Positions 6,248 to 13,848 of a stretch of DNA of 37,695 bases are shown piece by piece. Position 1 is the stretch's first letter. Every line of letters starts with the position of its first letter. Location: positions 1 to 37,695 of the forward strand of contig DUNX01000044.1 in assembly GCA_012839115.1 (NCBI GenBank), given 5' to 3'. Position numbers and translations under genes: made by a program. The notes beneath the pieces were generated by a model. The model searched no databases, was not told the DNA's origin, and saw only the letters and a program-made list of their open reading frames with translations. This stretch comes from Bacillota bacterium. Lineage in GTDB: Bacteria; Bacillota; UBA4882; UBA10575.

Positions 6248-7201
6248 GTGAAAACAAGAGGAAGAGTCAGGGTAATAATCTGGTCTTTCATGGCAATCGT
6301 GATGGTAGTAAGTGGAATAGTCTGCAGTAGCGCTCCGAAAAAATGGAAAGTTGGGGTCTCATTACCTGCGGCCGACATACCTTTTTATGTAAATGTTGAG
6401 TATGGAATTAAAGAAGCTGCTAAAGAAATTGGCTCTGATAAGATTGACGTCAAGATTCTTTTCGCAGGTGAAGACCCGGTCAAACAAATGAGGGATCTCG
6501 AGGATTTTGTTCAGTCGGGCGTTGATATCCTGCTGGTTTCCCCGGTGGACGCCGTAGGTTCTGTCGGCCCAATCGAACAGGCGGTCCGGGCAGGTGTTCC
6601 CGTTATAACCCTCGGCCGGAGATCCGAGTCGAAAGCGACCTTGTTTTGGGTAGGCCAGGATGACTATGAGATCGGTGTCAGGATTGCCGAATACATTGTC
6701 AAACGGTTAGGCCGTAAAGGCGGAAAGGTCGCTTTGCTCAGGGGTCCGGAAGGGACTACTTACCCGCAATACCAAGAAGATGGCGTTATGTCCGTCTTCA
6801 AAAAGAACCGGCAGATCAAAGTCGTTACCCGCCTGTCGGGAAGAGATACGATTGAGAGCGGACTTCAGCTTATGCAGGATGTTCTCCAGTCCCATCCGGA
6901 TGTAGATGCAGTATATTGCTGCGCCGACGAAATTGCCTTAGGCGCAATAAATGCGGCTAAAGCTGCTGGGGTTAAAGGTATCATCTTTGCCGGCGGCGGC
7001 GGTGAAAAACCGGGAATGACCGCCATTGAAAAAGGCGAATACGATTATACTTGCATGAAGCAACCGGGTATGATTGGGTATCTGGGCCTGATGAAAGCCT
7101 ACGAGTTCCTGGAGAAATTCCCCAAAATGACCTATACGCCGCTCATCGATGTTACAAAAGAAAATGTTCACAAAGTTGATCGGAAGTGGAATCAGTTCTA
7201 G
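6248..7201 (+). CDS. Sugar ABC transporter periplasmic-type substrate-binding protein
   Basis: This 317-residue member of the RbsB/peripla_BP_4 family has an N-terminal hydrophobic export segment (about residues 8-27, IIWSFMAIVMVVSG) followed by a cysteine at about 26. The residues before that Cys (GIV) do not match a normal lipobox, so lipid anchoring is uncertain. The mature part shows the alternating Rossmann halves: KVGVSLPAADIPFYVNVEYGIKEAAKEIG, then DFVQSGVDILLVSPVDAVGSVGPIEQAVRAGVPVITLGR. The C-terminal lobe has AVYCCADEIALGAINAAKAAG and an FAGGGGEKPGMTAIEKGEYDYT segment. The GTG start follows AAAGGGG. The protein captures the operon's substrate outside the cell; pocket residues do not let me name it. 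Confidence 0.94.
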   Translation: MKTRGRVRVIIWSFMAIVMVVSGIVCSSAPKKWKVGVSLPAADIPFYVNVEYGIKEAAKEIGSDKIDVKILFAGEDPVKQMRDLEDFVQSGVDILLVSPVDAVGSVGPIEQAVRAGVPVITLGRRSESKATLFWVGQDDYEIGVRIAEYIVKRLGRKGGKVALLRGPEGTTYPQYQEDGVMSVFKKNRQIKVVTRLSGRDTIESGLQLMQDVLQSHPDVDAVYCCADEIALGAINAAKAAGVKGIIFAGGGGEKPGMTAIEKGEYDYTCMKQPGMIGYLGLMKAYEFLEKFPKMTYTPLIDVTKENVHKVDRKWNQF

Positions 7202-7314
7202 TTTTGATGCCTGCCTGTTGCTGTTGATCTGAACAAGTACTGCTCTCCCCAAACCTTTTTCCATAAAGAAACACAGGTTCCAGAAAAACTTGACAGACTG
7301 GAGGAATATACACA

Positions 7315-8301
7315 GTGAGCAAATACGATAATGTCGAAGAATTGTCCCTTACGGAGAAGTGGTCGGCTGATGCCCGGCGCGCCTATTGCACCCTGGAAAG
7401 TATGGGGGAAGAATGGTCGGTAACCAATAAAGATGTGGATGAACTGATGAAGGGGGCAATCGATGCCCATGTTCATGGCGCCCCCGACCCGTTGATTGAT
7501 GTCGGATGGGACATGGCGGAAATTGCTAAATATGCCTGTGACGCTGAAATGGGGGCATTGGTTTTTAAAGCCCATACCATCCCGACAGCAGCAACCACTC
7601 TTTTTGTGCAAAATATCGTTGATGAATACGCGGAACAAAACGAGAAAAAAGCGCCCTTAATAATCGGCGGGGTTACTCTTAACAGCTATGTAGGCGGGCT
7701 CAATCCCAAAGCCGTGGAGATGTGTATCAAATTGGGAGGTAGGGTCGTTTGGCTGCCCAGCCACGACGGGGCCCATCACAACAGGGTAATCGGGGAACCC
7801 GGCGGCATCGAACTCCTGACTCCCGCGGGGAAACCCCTGCCGGAACTTGTGGAAATCCTCCATATGGTCAAAGAAGCCGATTTGGTTCTTGATCTTTGCC
7901 ATTCAGGAACAAGGGAAAGGTTTATCATCCTTGAGGAAGCAAACAAAATCGGGCTGAAGAGAATCATGCTCACCCACCCCAACTGGAATGTTAATAAAGC
8001 TTCAGCCGATCAGCAGGCGGAAATGGCCAAAATGGGCGCCTACGTGTTACTCCATTTCTATACCAGCGTACCCCATTTCAATAATCCAAACTGCGACCCC
8101 TGGGAGATGCTGGAGATCATAGAAAAAGTCGGCGTCGACAAAGTAATAGTGGCTACCGACGGGGGTTCGGTCATCAACACCAACCCCGTGGAAATAATGA
8201 AGATTTTTATAAAAATACTGCTGGCAATGAAAGTCTCTCCCGAGGATATAAAACGCATGATTAAGACTAATCCAGCCAAACTGCTGGGACTTGAAGAGTA
8301 G
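7315..8301 (+). CDS. DUF6282-family putative metal-dependent hydrolase
   Basis: This 328-residue protein carries a leader of about 48 residues and then IDAHVHGAPDP (49-59), an HxH metal-binding pair as in amidohydrolase-fold enzymes. Further family marks are FKAHTIPTAATT, GGVTLNSYVGGLNPKAVEMCIKLGG, VVWLPSHDGAHH and, near the end, MLTHPNW, a VIVATDGG strand with Asp, and TNPAKLLGL. Together these resemble DUF6282 proteins, whose reaction is uncharacterised. The GTG start has GGAGGA 8 bases upstream, and the gene follows the binding protein after 113 bases on the same strand. It probably hydrolyses a ring or amide-type bond in the imported substrate. Which bond is unknown, and I would not extend any characterised activity to it. 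Confidence 0.85.
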   Translation: MSKYDNVEELSLTEKWSADARRAYCTLESMGEEWSVTNKDVDELMKGAIDAHVHGAPDPLIDVGWDMAEIAKYACDAEMGALVFKAHTIPTAATTLFVQNIVDEYAEQNEKKAPLIIGGVTLNSYVGGLNPKAVEMCIKLGGRVVWLPSHDGAHHNRVIGEPGGIELLTPAGKPLPELVEILHMVKEADLVLDLCHSGTRERFIILEEANKIGLKRIMLTHPNWNVNKASADQQAEMAKMGAYVLLHFYTSVPHFNNPNCDPWEMLEIIEKVGVDKVIVATDGGSVINTNPVEIMKIFIKILLAMKVSPEDIKRMIKTNPAKLLGLEE

Positions 8302-8315
8302 ACGATTTTCCTTCG

Positions 8316-8330
8316 GCGCGTATGCGCGTG
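8316..8330. repeat. Alternating purine-pyrimidine GC-rich tract, site 3
   Basis: GCGCGTATGCGCGTG is 15 nt of strict alternation, 15 bases after the stop of the DUF6282 gene, inside the operon. It is close to a palindrome (CGCGTATGCGCG). Confidence 0.8.
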
Positions 8331-8345
8331 ATTTATCTTCAATTT

Positions 8346-8412
8346 GGCCGGCATCAGACGTGATACAAATCCAGCTTATTGAAACTTAGAAACCCGCCAA
8401 CAGATGCCGGCC
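8346..8412 (+). other. Intercistronic long-loop stem in the lactone operon
   Basis: GGCCGGCATC (8346-8355) pairs perfectly with GATGCCGGCC (8403-8412) across a 47-nt loop; one more T-A pair extends it. No T run follows, so it is not a normal terminator. It may be an mRNA-processing or stability element that adjusts expression of the last two genes against the transporter genes. Confidence 0.6.
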
Positions 8413-8459
8413 ATTATATACCATAACATGACATCAATTAGAAGAAATGGGAGACGAAA

Positions 8460-9293
8460 ATGCAAAAAAGTAAAGTTAGTTGTTTACCCCTTCTTTTCTT
8501 CGATGAGTTAGTAAAGACAAAAACAATGACTATGGAAGACTGGTTTGCGAGAGCAGTCTCTCTGGGCCTTGGTGGAGTAGAAATGCACCGCAGTTTCCTG
8601 GGGGATGATGACCCCTTTGCCGAAGCCAAAAAAATTGCAAAACTGGCGGAGGGCTATGGGTTGTCAATTTCCATGCTTACCGGTGCTTCTGATTTCACCC
8701 ACCCGCAAAGGGAAGAGAGGGAGCGGCAGGTGGTTCTTTGCTGCGAAAGTATCCAGTTGGCCGAGGTTTTAGGTGCGCCTTATTATCGTTTAACTGCGGG
8801 ACAAGAGCATAAGGGAGTACCCAGAGAGCAGCTCTTTACTTGGGTTGAAGAGGGTTTTGCAAAGTCTCTGAAATATGCGGATAAATTAGGTATTGTCCTT
8901 GCTTATGAGAATCATTACAAGGACTATTACTGGACTTATCCCGATCTTTCCCGTCACATGGAGGATTATTTGCGCATTTTGGCAATGTTTGAGGGTTCGA
9001 ACCTGCGTGTGAATTTTGATACTTCCAATTTGATTGTTGTTGGCGAGGACCCCCTTGCACTGCTGGAGAAAGTCCTCCCGCTCGTGGTTTATGTACACGC
9101 CAGCGACCGGTTGGGCGAAAATATTTACCAACATGGTGTTCCCGGGACCGGTTTGGTGGAATTCAACCGTATTTTTGCGTTGTTGCAGAAAAACAACTAT
9201 ACTGGTTGGATTTCAGTGGAATATAATGGAACAGGTGGCGTTGAAGCTCTCCGTACTGCCATTGATTTTATTCGCAATAATTACAAAGGCTGA
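8460..9293 (+). CDS. Sugar phosphate isomerase/epimerase family TIM-barrel protein
   Basis: This is a 277-residue AP-endonuclease-2-type TIM barrel, the fold of xylulose/hexulose epimerases such as UlaE and IolE/IolI. Signature stretches are FARAVSLGLGGVEMHRSF, AKLAEGYGLSISMLTGASDF, YADKLGIVLAYENHYKDYY (metal ligand Glu), LRVNFDTSNLI (Asp), VVYVHASDR (His) and GWISVEYNGTGG (Glu). This is the usual set for one divalent metal. The ATG has GGGAG about 7 bases upstream. The stop lies in an alternating purine-pyrimidine tract. In the ula pathway a 3-epimerase of this fold acts downstream of the lactonase, so a similar role on the opened lactone is a reasonable guess; isomerase or dehydratase activity is also possible in this fold. 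Confidence 0.9.
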   Translation: MQKSKVSCLPLLFFDELVKTKTMTMEDWFARAVSLGLGGVEMHRSFLGDDDPFAEAKKIAKLAEGYGLSISMLTGASDFTHPQREERERQVVLCCESIQLAEVLGAPYYRLTAGQEHKGVPREQLFTWVEEGFAKSLKYADKLGIVLAYENHYKDYYWTYPDLSRHMEDYLRILAMFEGSNLRVNFDTSNLIVVGEDPLALLEKVLPLVVYVHASDRLGENIYQHGVPGTGLVEFNRIFALLQKNNYTGWISVEYNGTGGVEALRTAIDFIRNNYKG

Positions 9294-9308
9294 TATGCGC
9301 ACGCATGC
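9293..9308. repeat. Alternating purine-pyrimidine GC-rich tract, site 4
   Basis: ATATGCGCACGCATGC is 16 nt of strict alternation; its first base is the last base of the epimerase stop codon. It is followed by ATTTTGCAGCAAG (from 9312), a sequence also found after sites 9 and 10 (25238, and with small changes 35460). Confidence 0.8.
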
Positions 9309-9387
9309 TACCATTTTGCAGCAAGGGATAAAGAAAGTGATAAAGAAAGATTGATTCATTGCTATTTTTGCAGAAGGAGGAGTATTT

Positions 9388-10464
9388 GTGAAAAAGCCAA
9401 ACAAAAACGAGGTTGTAAAATCCGATGGCAGAGGTGTTCCATCCGCTAAATGGCTGGATCAAGATCGAGAAATCACCCGTTCAATTTGGCTTCAAGAGGC
9501 TTTTCCCGAATGGGGAACATTTTTAAACCAACAGATCAATGCGACCGTTGTCGAACCCAAAACGGTAGCCCTTTGGTGGTTTGGTGGGGCCTCTTTCGGG
9601 CTAAGAACACCCAAATCCTTTTTTCTCATTGATAATTACGCAGGCCCGTCAGATTACACAACCTATGACCATTGCGGAGTCTGTAGAACAAGCGGAGCTC
9701 CATCCCTTGAATGGTTGCGACTACACCCGCAAGTAGTGGATCCCTGGGCTTTTGAGCAGATCGATGCGGTTTTATGCACCCATCACCATCAAGATCATTG
9801 CGATATCTACAGCATTAAAGCAGCCCTGCAAACTACGAATGCTTTGTTTATCGGACCGGAAGTAACTTGTCGCAAGTTTCGGGCTTTTGGGGTGCCGGAG
9901 GAACGGATCAGGCAGGTTAAACCGGGTGACACCATCCAATATAAGGATGTCGAGTTGGCAATCGTCCCTAATTATGACCGCATGGCTTGTTTAACCGGTG
10001 AAGAGGTCCAGGATGGCAAGTTGGATTATGGGAAATATGCAGTCAGCTTCTTATTTAAAACAGATGCCGGTGGAATTATTCACTTGGGAGATACTTTATA
10101 CCATAATGGCTACCGGGCGATTGGCGAAAACCACCAGGTGGACCTTTGCCTGACCAATATGGGACATAACGCACCGGGAGTCACAGACAAACTCAATCCA
10201 TATGAGGTCTACCGGATCGCAGAAGCACTAAAAGCTGAAGTTGTAATTCCATATCATTATGATAACTGGGCCAGTTCAGCTCTGGATCCGCAACAACTTG
10301 AAATGGTGGTAAAGGCTAATAGTTCAAAACTTAAAGTCGTCATCCTCAAACACGGGGCAAAATTTGTCTTTCCCAAGGATAATGATATCGGGCACTATCA
10401 ATATCCGGATCTACGGGAGAGGTTCTCTCCGGAAAAATCCTGGGAATACGGGAACAAATCCTAG
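9388..10464 (+). CDS. UlaG-like metallo-beta-lactamase-fold lactonase
   Basis: This 358-residue protein resembles L-ascorbate-6-phosphate lactonase (UlaG) over its whole length: ITRSIWLQEAFPEWGTFLNQQI at the start, LWWFGGASFGLRT, then the metal-binding THHHQDHCDIY near 130-138 (HxHxDH), FIGPEVTCRKFRAFGVPEERI, IHLGDTLYHNGYRAIG, VVIPYHYDNWASS (His), and a C-terminal HYQYPDLRERF matching the UlaG tail. The fold opens lactones using one or two divalent metals. In Escherichia coli UlaG acts on a phosphorylated lactone made by the PTS; this operon has no PTS and no kinase. The substrate may therefore be an unphosphorylated lactone or already carry a phosphate. The GTG start follows AGAAGGAGGAG. It is the last gene before a terminator. 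Confidence 0.9.
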   Translation: MKKPNKNEVVKSDGRGVPSAKWLDQDREITRSIWLQEAFPEWGTFLNQQINATVVEPKTVALWWFGGASFGLRTPKSFFLIDNYAGPSDYTTYDHCGVCRTSGAPSLEWLRLHPQVVDPWAFEQIDAVLCTHHHQDHCDIYSIKAALQTTNALFIGPEVTCRKFRAFGVPEERIRQVKPGDTIQYKDVELAIVPNYDRMACLTGEEVQDGKLDYGKYAVSFLFKTDAGGIIHLGDTLYHNGYRAIGENHQVDLCLTNMGHNAPGVTDKLNPYEVYRIAEALKAEVVIPYHYDNWASSALDPQQLEMVVKANSSKLKVVILKHGAKFVFPKDNDIGHYQYPDLRERFSPEKSWEYGNKS

Positions 10465-10485
10465 CAATCCCCGTTTATTTCCGAT

Positions 10486-10497
10486 CCGCGCGCGCGG
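10486..10497. repeat. Alternating purine-pyrimidine palindrome, site 5
   Basis: CCGCGCGCGCGG is a perfect 12-bp palindrome with 10 alternating bases, 22 bases after the lactonase stop and just before the terminator hairpin. Confidence 0.8.
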
Positions 10498-10501
10498 AAT
10501 C

Positions 10502-10556
10502 AGCCGCCCTGCCCACCGTCGCCCGTCTTGCGGGAAAAAGGTGCCGCAGGGCGGCT
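10502..10556 (+). terminator. Terminator-like hairpin ending the lactone operon
   Basis: AGCCGCCCTGC (10502-10512) pairs perfectly with GCAGGGCGGCT (10546-10556), and a small CCCG/CGGG hairpin lies in the loop. The following sequence GCTTGTTGTTCT is only moderately T-rich, so efficiency is uncertain. Confidence 0.7.
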
Positions 10557-10611
10557 GCTTGTTGTTCTCCCAATACCCATCCCATGTTAGTGGCTGCCTT
10601 TTCCAATAACA

Positions 10612-10669
10612 CAGGATATGCGTGCGCGTTTTGCCCGATGTTAAGCCCGGTATGGGCTGGTAAAGGCAG
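10612..10669 (+). repeat. Stem-loop repeat, copy B, with alternating tract
   Basis: It contains CAGGAT, the alternating tract ATATGCGTGCGCGT (10616-10629), TTTGCC, a purine-rich segment with GTT, the hairpin AGCCC-GGTAT-GGGCT, GGTAAA and GGCA. Order, spacing and both stems match copy A at 2636-2692. The sequence between stems differs, while the stem bases are identical. Confidence 0.75.
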
Positions 10670-10820
10670 GATAAAACAATATAAGACAGTATGATATATT
10701 GTAATATTTCAATCTTATAGTAAAATAGGGGAGAGAGACGGGAAAAGAGATTACATTTCCGGGTTTATACGAAATTATAAATATAGCCCTAGATACTGTT
10801 TGGAAGATCTGTAAGAAGGG

Positions 10821-10831
10821 GCATATGCGTG
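10821..10831. repeat. Short alternating purine-pyrimidine tract, site 7
   Basis: GCATATGCGTG is 11 nt of strict alternation in the leader of the exchanger gene. It is weaker and less GC-rich than the others and could be chance. Confidence 0.45.
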
Positions 10832-10914
10832 GCGGCGGATGACGCAACAGATGATTTAAAGATTAAAAACTGCAGAAAACGGGATAATTTTAACAGAATA
10901 AGGAGGGCTTTTTT

Positions 10915-11922
10915 TTGGAAGAAATCGTACAAATCTATTTGCAATCCTTTCCCACTCTAGCTTTGTTTATGGTGATAGCAGCCATGCTCTATACTCTGAG
11001 CAAAGGCGCGGATATCTTGGTGGACGAGGCGGTCGGCCTCTCTCTGCAACTGGGGATCTCCAAAGCGATCATCGGGGCGACAATTGTTTCCTTGGGCACT
11101 ACGCTTCCGGAGGCTTCCGTATCAGTTTTAGCGGCCCTTAGGGGAAACCCGGATTTGGCATTGGGCAATGCCATTGGGTCAATTATTGTTGATACCGGCT
11201 TAATTATCGGCTTGGCTGTATTTTTTGGCCGGCTGCCGGTAAATCCGCATATTGTGAAGAGGCAGGGAAAGATTCAGGTGTGGGCCGGCGTTTTATTGGC
11301 CTTTGTCAGCCTTCCCTTCTTGGGCGGAGACGGGAGGATCAGCCAGTGGATGGGCTGGTTGTTCCTGGCCCTGCTGGTTATATATATTTATACCTCTATG
11401 AAATGGTCAAAAAATCCGGAGTTTCAAGAAGCCGCTACTTTTGACGAAGAAGGGAAGATCTCGATTTTTCTCCGGTTTTTAAAGCTGTTTGCCGGGATTC
11501 TTCTGGTTATAGTTTCATCAAGAATTCTCATTCCCACGGTTGAGATTACCGCCGTGCGGATAGGTGTTCCCCAGAGCATTATCGCTGCGACTCTGGTTGC
11601 TTTCGGGACCAGCTTGCCCGAACTGGTTACCGCCATAACCGCTGCCCGCAAAGGCCACGGTGAACTGGCCGTCGGCAATATCGTCGGCGCCGATATCTTA
11701 AATGTCCTCTTTGTGGTTGGCAGCGCGGCCGCGGTAACAAAAGGCGGACTGAGTGTTCCAGTGACCTTTTATAAGTTACAGATCCCGGCCATGCTTCTGA
11801 TCCTCTTCGTTTTTCGTTTTTTCAGCAAAAGCATGAAACAAGAAGAGATCACGAAAGCCGAAGGCCTGGTGCTTCTTTGCTTATACTTTGTCTACCTGGG
11901 TATGAACTACGCGTTTATTTAA
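10915..11922 (+). CDS. CaCA-family sodium/calcium exchanger (YrbG type)
   Basis: This is a 335-residue membrane exchanger with ten or so hydrophobic segments in two homologous halves. The two alpha-repeats are clear: GATIVSLGTTLPEASVSVLAA with GNAIGSIIVDTGLIIGL near residues 54-100, and AATLVAFGTSLPELVTAITAA with GNIVGADILNVLFVVG near 224-265. The acidic Glu in each LPE motif is the cation ligand. A cytoplasmic loop with charged residues (SKNPEFQEAATFDEEGK) separates the halves. Such proteins exchange calcium or other cations for sodium or protons. The TTG start is preceded by AGGAGGG with good spacing. The gene stands alone and converges on the xylosidase gene, with an alternating tract in the short gap. 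Confidence 0.93.
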   Translation: MEEIVQIYLQSFPTLALFMVIAAMLYTLSKGADILVDEAVGLSLQLGISKAIIGATIVSLGTTLPEASVSVLAALRGNPDLALGNAIGSIIVDTGLIIGLAVFFGRLPVNPHIVKRQGKIQVWAGVLLAFVSLPFLGGDGRISQWMGWLFLALLVIYIYTSMKWSKNPEFQEAATFDEEGKISIFLRFLKLFAGILLVIVSSRILIPTVEITAVRIGVPQSIIAATLVAFGTSLPELVTAITAARKGHGELAVGNIVGADILNVLFVVGSAAAVTKGGLSVPVTFYKLQIPAMLLILFVFRFFSKSMKQEEITKAEGLVLLCLYFVYLGMNYAFI

Positions 11923-11936
11923 CCGGAAACTCCTGT

Positions 11937-11948
11937 CACGCGCGCACG
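11937..11948. repeat. Alternating purine-pyrimidine GC-rich tract, site 8
   Basis: CACGCGCGCACG is 12 nt of strict alternation in the 70-bp convergent gap between the exchanger and xylosidase genes. CACG/CGTG arms can fold around it, and CCGGAAACTCCTG precedes it, as in the direct repeats at 2605 and 2694. Confidence 0.75.
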
Positions 11949-11992
11949 GCGTGCCCTATTAATAGTTTCTGCCCAAATCTGTTTAAACGGTT

Positions 11993-13519
11993 TCAGTAGC
12001 CAATCATCCTGTCATCCAAACCAATGTAAGTACCGGTTTCGTCATTGATCGCCATGATTTCGATGAATGTCACCTCATTTTTCCCCAGTGACAGGTGGAG
12101 ACGGAGGTTCCCGTCGCCGGTCTGCAGCCGGTCGGTGGAAAAATGGGGGCGGGCGGCCTCTCGCACCGTTTCCACCATGGCTTTACTTGGGAATCTAGGC
12201 CGGCCCATCTGCATCCAGGTTTTCAGCGGGTTACCGTACTCTTCGTTGATTGTTTGTTTTTTGAGAAAAACCTCCTCTTTAGGGAAGGGAATCAGGATCT
12301 CTAACTCTCTTGGCACGACAGGGGGTTCGGCCGTCGCGGCGGTAGGCCCAAAATAAACAGGATTCCAGGCGACCAGGGCAATACTTCCATCCTTTCTCCT
12401 GGTGACCAGGAGGTTTTTGTCGCGGTAGAGTTGTTCGCTACCCATTTTGGCAAAGAAAGAGAACAAGTGGAAAGTGGGTTTAGGGATATTGTTCAGGGCC
12501 ACCAGCCCAAAGCCGCCGTGGAACAAAGACCTTGGCACATCATTTTCTTCAAAGACATCACTGAAGGTCCAATAGGATAAGGTATCTACATAATCCGGTC
12601 CTTCGCTGAGGATCCGCGCCAGGTAGGCGGCGTTAAAGACCGTATCGTGAATGGGGTTCCACGGGCTCCATGAGGTATTGAATTCAGTGATGTGAAAAGG
12701 CAAACCGGAGAAAGGCGAGTCGTCAATTATCTCCCTGACCGTCTTGAGTTCATTGAGCATATGGTCGTTTTCATAGATATCCTGATAAATCAGGTGCGGG
12801 AAAAATTTAACCGGCCGGGATGAGGTGTAGGCATGCCTGGTGATAAAGTCCACGGGTACCTGATCTCTGTGGCAAAAATCAAAAAATGCCGTCAGCCAAT
12901 GGTCTGCCCCACCACAAATTGCGGGGCCGCCGACCTTTAACCCGCTGTCCACTTCCTTAATGGCATGGGCCGTCACCTTATAGAGCTTAAAATACTCCTT
13001 CATATCCGCGTCTTTCCAGAAACCTCTCAAATTCGGCTCATTCCAGATCTCAAAAGGCCACTGCCGTACTTCTTCCAACCCGTAACTGGAGATGAAATGC
13101 TTGACAACAGCTTTAATCAACTCCGCCCATTTGTTGTAATCCTTGGGCGGAGTAGTATTTGCCTGCCAATAGAAGAGGGTTTGGTCGCCGGAGGCCAGTT
13201 TTTTCGGCATAAACCCTAGTTCGACGAAGGGCCGGATCTTCAATTCAAGAAAAGAATCGAAGATCCGGTCAAGATATGTAAAGTTGTAAAAGGGCCTTAC
13301 TTCATCCTCTATTTTGTCTTCCCGGTAGATACCAACATCATCGGAGAGGAGCCCGTGCCCCCGGATATAGGAGAAGCCGATTTCTTTCTGGACAAACTCC
13401 AGTGCTTCCAGGTATTCTTTTTGCAGTGCCAGACCGATTCTCCCGGTGCCAACACATTGCTTCCAAGCGGCTTTATAGAGTTTTCCCTTTGCAGTGGCGG
13501 GGATACGGATGGTTTCCAT
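11993..13519 (-). CDS. xynB: GH39 beta-xylosidase
   Basis: This 508-residue intracellular enzyme (no signal peptide) releases xylose from xylooligosaccharides with retention of configuration. It matches Geobacillus-type GH39 beta-xylosidases from end to end. It shares [17 protein letters not shown] and [17 protein letters not shown] near the start, FEIWNEPN with the acid/base Glu near residue 160, and [19 protein letters not shown] with the nucleophile Glu near 279. It also shares [24 protein letters not shown] and a C-terminal beta-sandwich ending GTYIGLDD. I start at the ATG at 13519 because AAAGGAG lies 8 bases upstream; the longer frame from 13540 would place that site inside the gene. 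It has its own consensus promoter and is a single-gene unit. Confidence 0.96.
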   Translation of the reverse strand: METIRIPATAKGKLYKAAWKQCVGTGRIGLALQKEYLEALEFVQKEIGFSYIRGHGLLSDDVGIYREDKIEDEVRPFYNFTYLDRIFDSFLELKIRPFVELGFMPKKLASGDQTLFYWQANTTPPKDYNKWAELIKAVVKHFISSYGLEEVRQWPFEIWNEPNLRGFWKDADMKEYFKLYKVTAHAIKEVDSGLKVGGPAICGGADHWLTAFFDFCHRDQVPVDFITRHAYTSSRPVKFFPHLIYQDIYENDHMLNELKTVREIIDDSPFSGLPFHITEFNTSWSPWNPIHDTVFNAAYLARILSEGPDYVDTLSYWTFSDVFEENDVPRSLFHGGFGLVALNNIPKPTFHLFSFFAKMGSEQLYRDKNLLVTRRKDGSIALVAWNPVYFGPTAATAEPPVVPRELEILIPFPKEEVFLKKQTINEEYGNPLKTWMQMGRPRFPSKAMVETVREAARPHFSTDRLQTGDGNLRLHLSLGKNEVTFIEIMAINDETGTYIGLDDRMIGY

Positions 13520-13626
13520 AGTTTTTTCTCCTTTCATCAAGTAGATTTAAGCACAAGGCAGTTTCAAGCGCCCGTGGAAAATATTTTATGGTGGGCATTT
13601 GCCCGCTGTTTATATGGTTTTTTGTC

Positions 13627-13655
13627 ATTATACAAGCTGCCAAGGGAAGTGTCAA
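13627..13655 (-). promoter_or_regulatory. Consensus sigma-A promoter of the xylosidase gene
   Basis: Read on the minus strand, TTGACA (13655-13650) is followed after exactly 17 bases by TATAAT (13632-13627), both perfect hexamers. The leader to the ATG is about 100 bases and has a GGGCA/TGCCC inverted repeat, which could bind a repressor. Confidence 0.88.
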
Positions 13656-13704
13656 CCCACCCTATAAAATATAGCCCCAATGGCCTCATACCTATGGGGC
13701 GCTG

Positions 13705-13713
13705 TGGTATAAT
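13705..13713 (+). promoter_or_regulatory. Extended -10 promoter element for the DUF2520 gene
   Basis: TGGTATAAT is a perfect extended -10 (TGn plus TATAAT). No good -35 hexamer lies 17 bases upstream, which is usual for extended -10 promoters. It is about 135 bases ahead of the start codon. Confidence 0.6.
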
Positions 13714-13848
13714 GGTGAAAAGGCGGCGCCGTGCGCAGGCGGTGATCCTTTACCGACCGGGAGATTGTTGAGGGGAAAGCAAGGGCAAACCAAAGGAACC
13801 TAAAAGCGGAAGGAAACCGGAGAAAAGGTTAGGATGGAGGTGGCAGTA

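Larger units (their letters stand above)
10465..10914. other. 450-bp intergenic region between lactonase and exchanger genes
   Basis: No coding sequence is supported. The region contains an alternating palindrome, a terminator-like hairpin, a second copy of the stem-loop repeat, another short alternating tract, and an A/T-rich leader from about 10670 to 10760 that probably holds the promoter of the exchanger gene. The leader between 10760 and 10900 could be a structured 5' untranslated region, but I recognise no known riboswitch class in it. Confidence 0.6.
13520..13848. other. Divergent promoter region of xylosidase and DUF2520 genes
   Basis: About 330 bp without a supported gene. It carries a consensus minus-strand promoter, an extended -10 element for the plus strand, and short inverted repeats that could be operators: GGGCA-TT-TGCCC near 13594-13606 in the xylosidase leader and GCCCCA/TGGGGC around 13673-13701 just upstream of the plus-strand -10. 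The rest is purine-rich leader. Confidence 0.55.

Noticed and set aside
10670-10914. Possible riboswitch in the leader of the CaCA exchanger
   Set aside because: The leader is long, but I could not match it to the Mn (yybP-ykoY), Mg, NiCo or other known classes, so no call is made.
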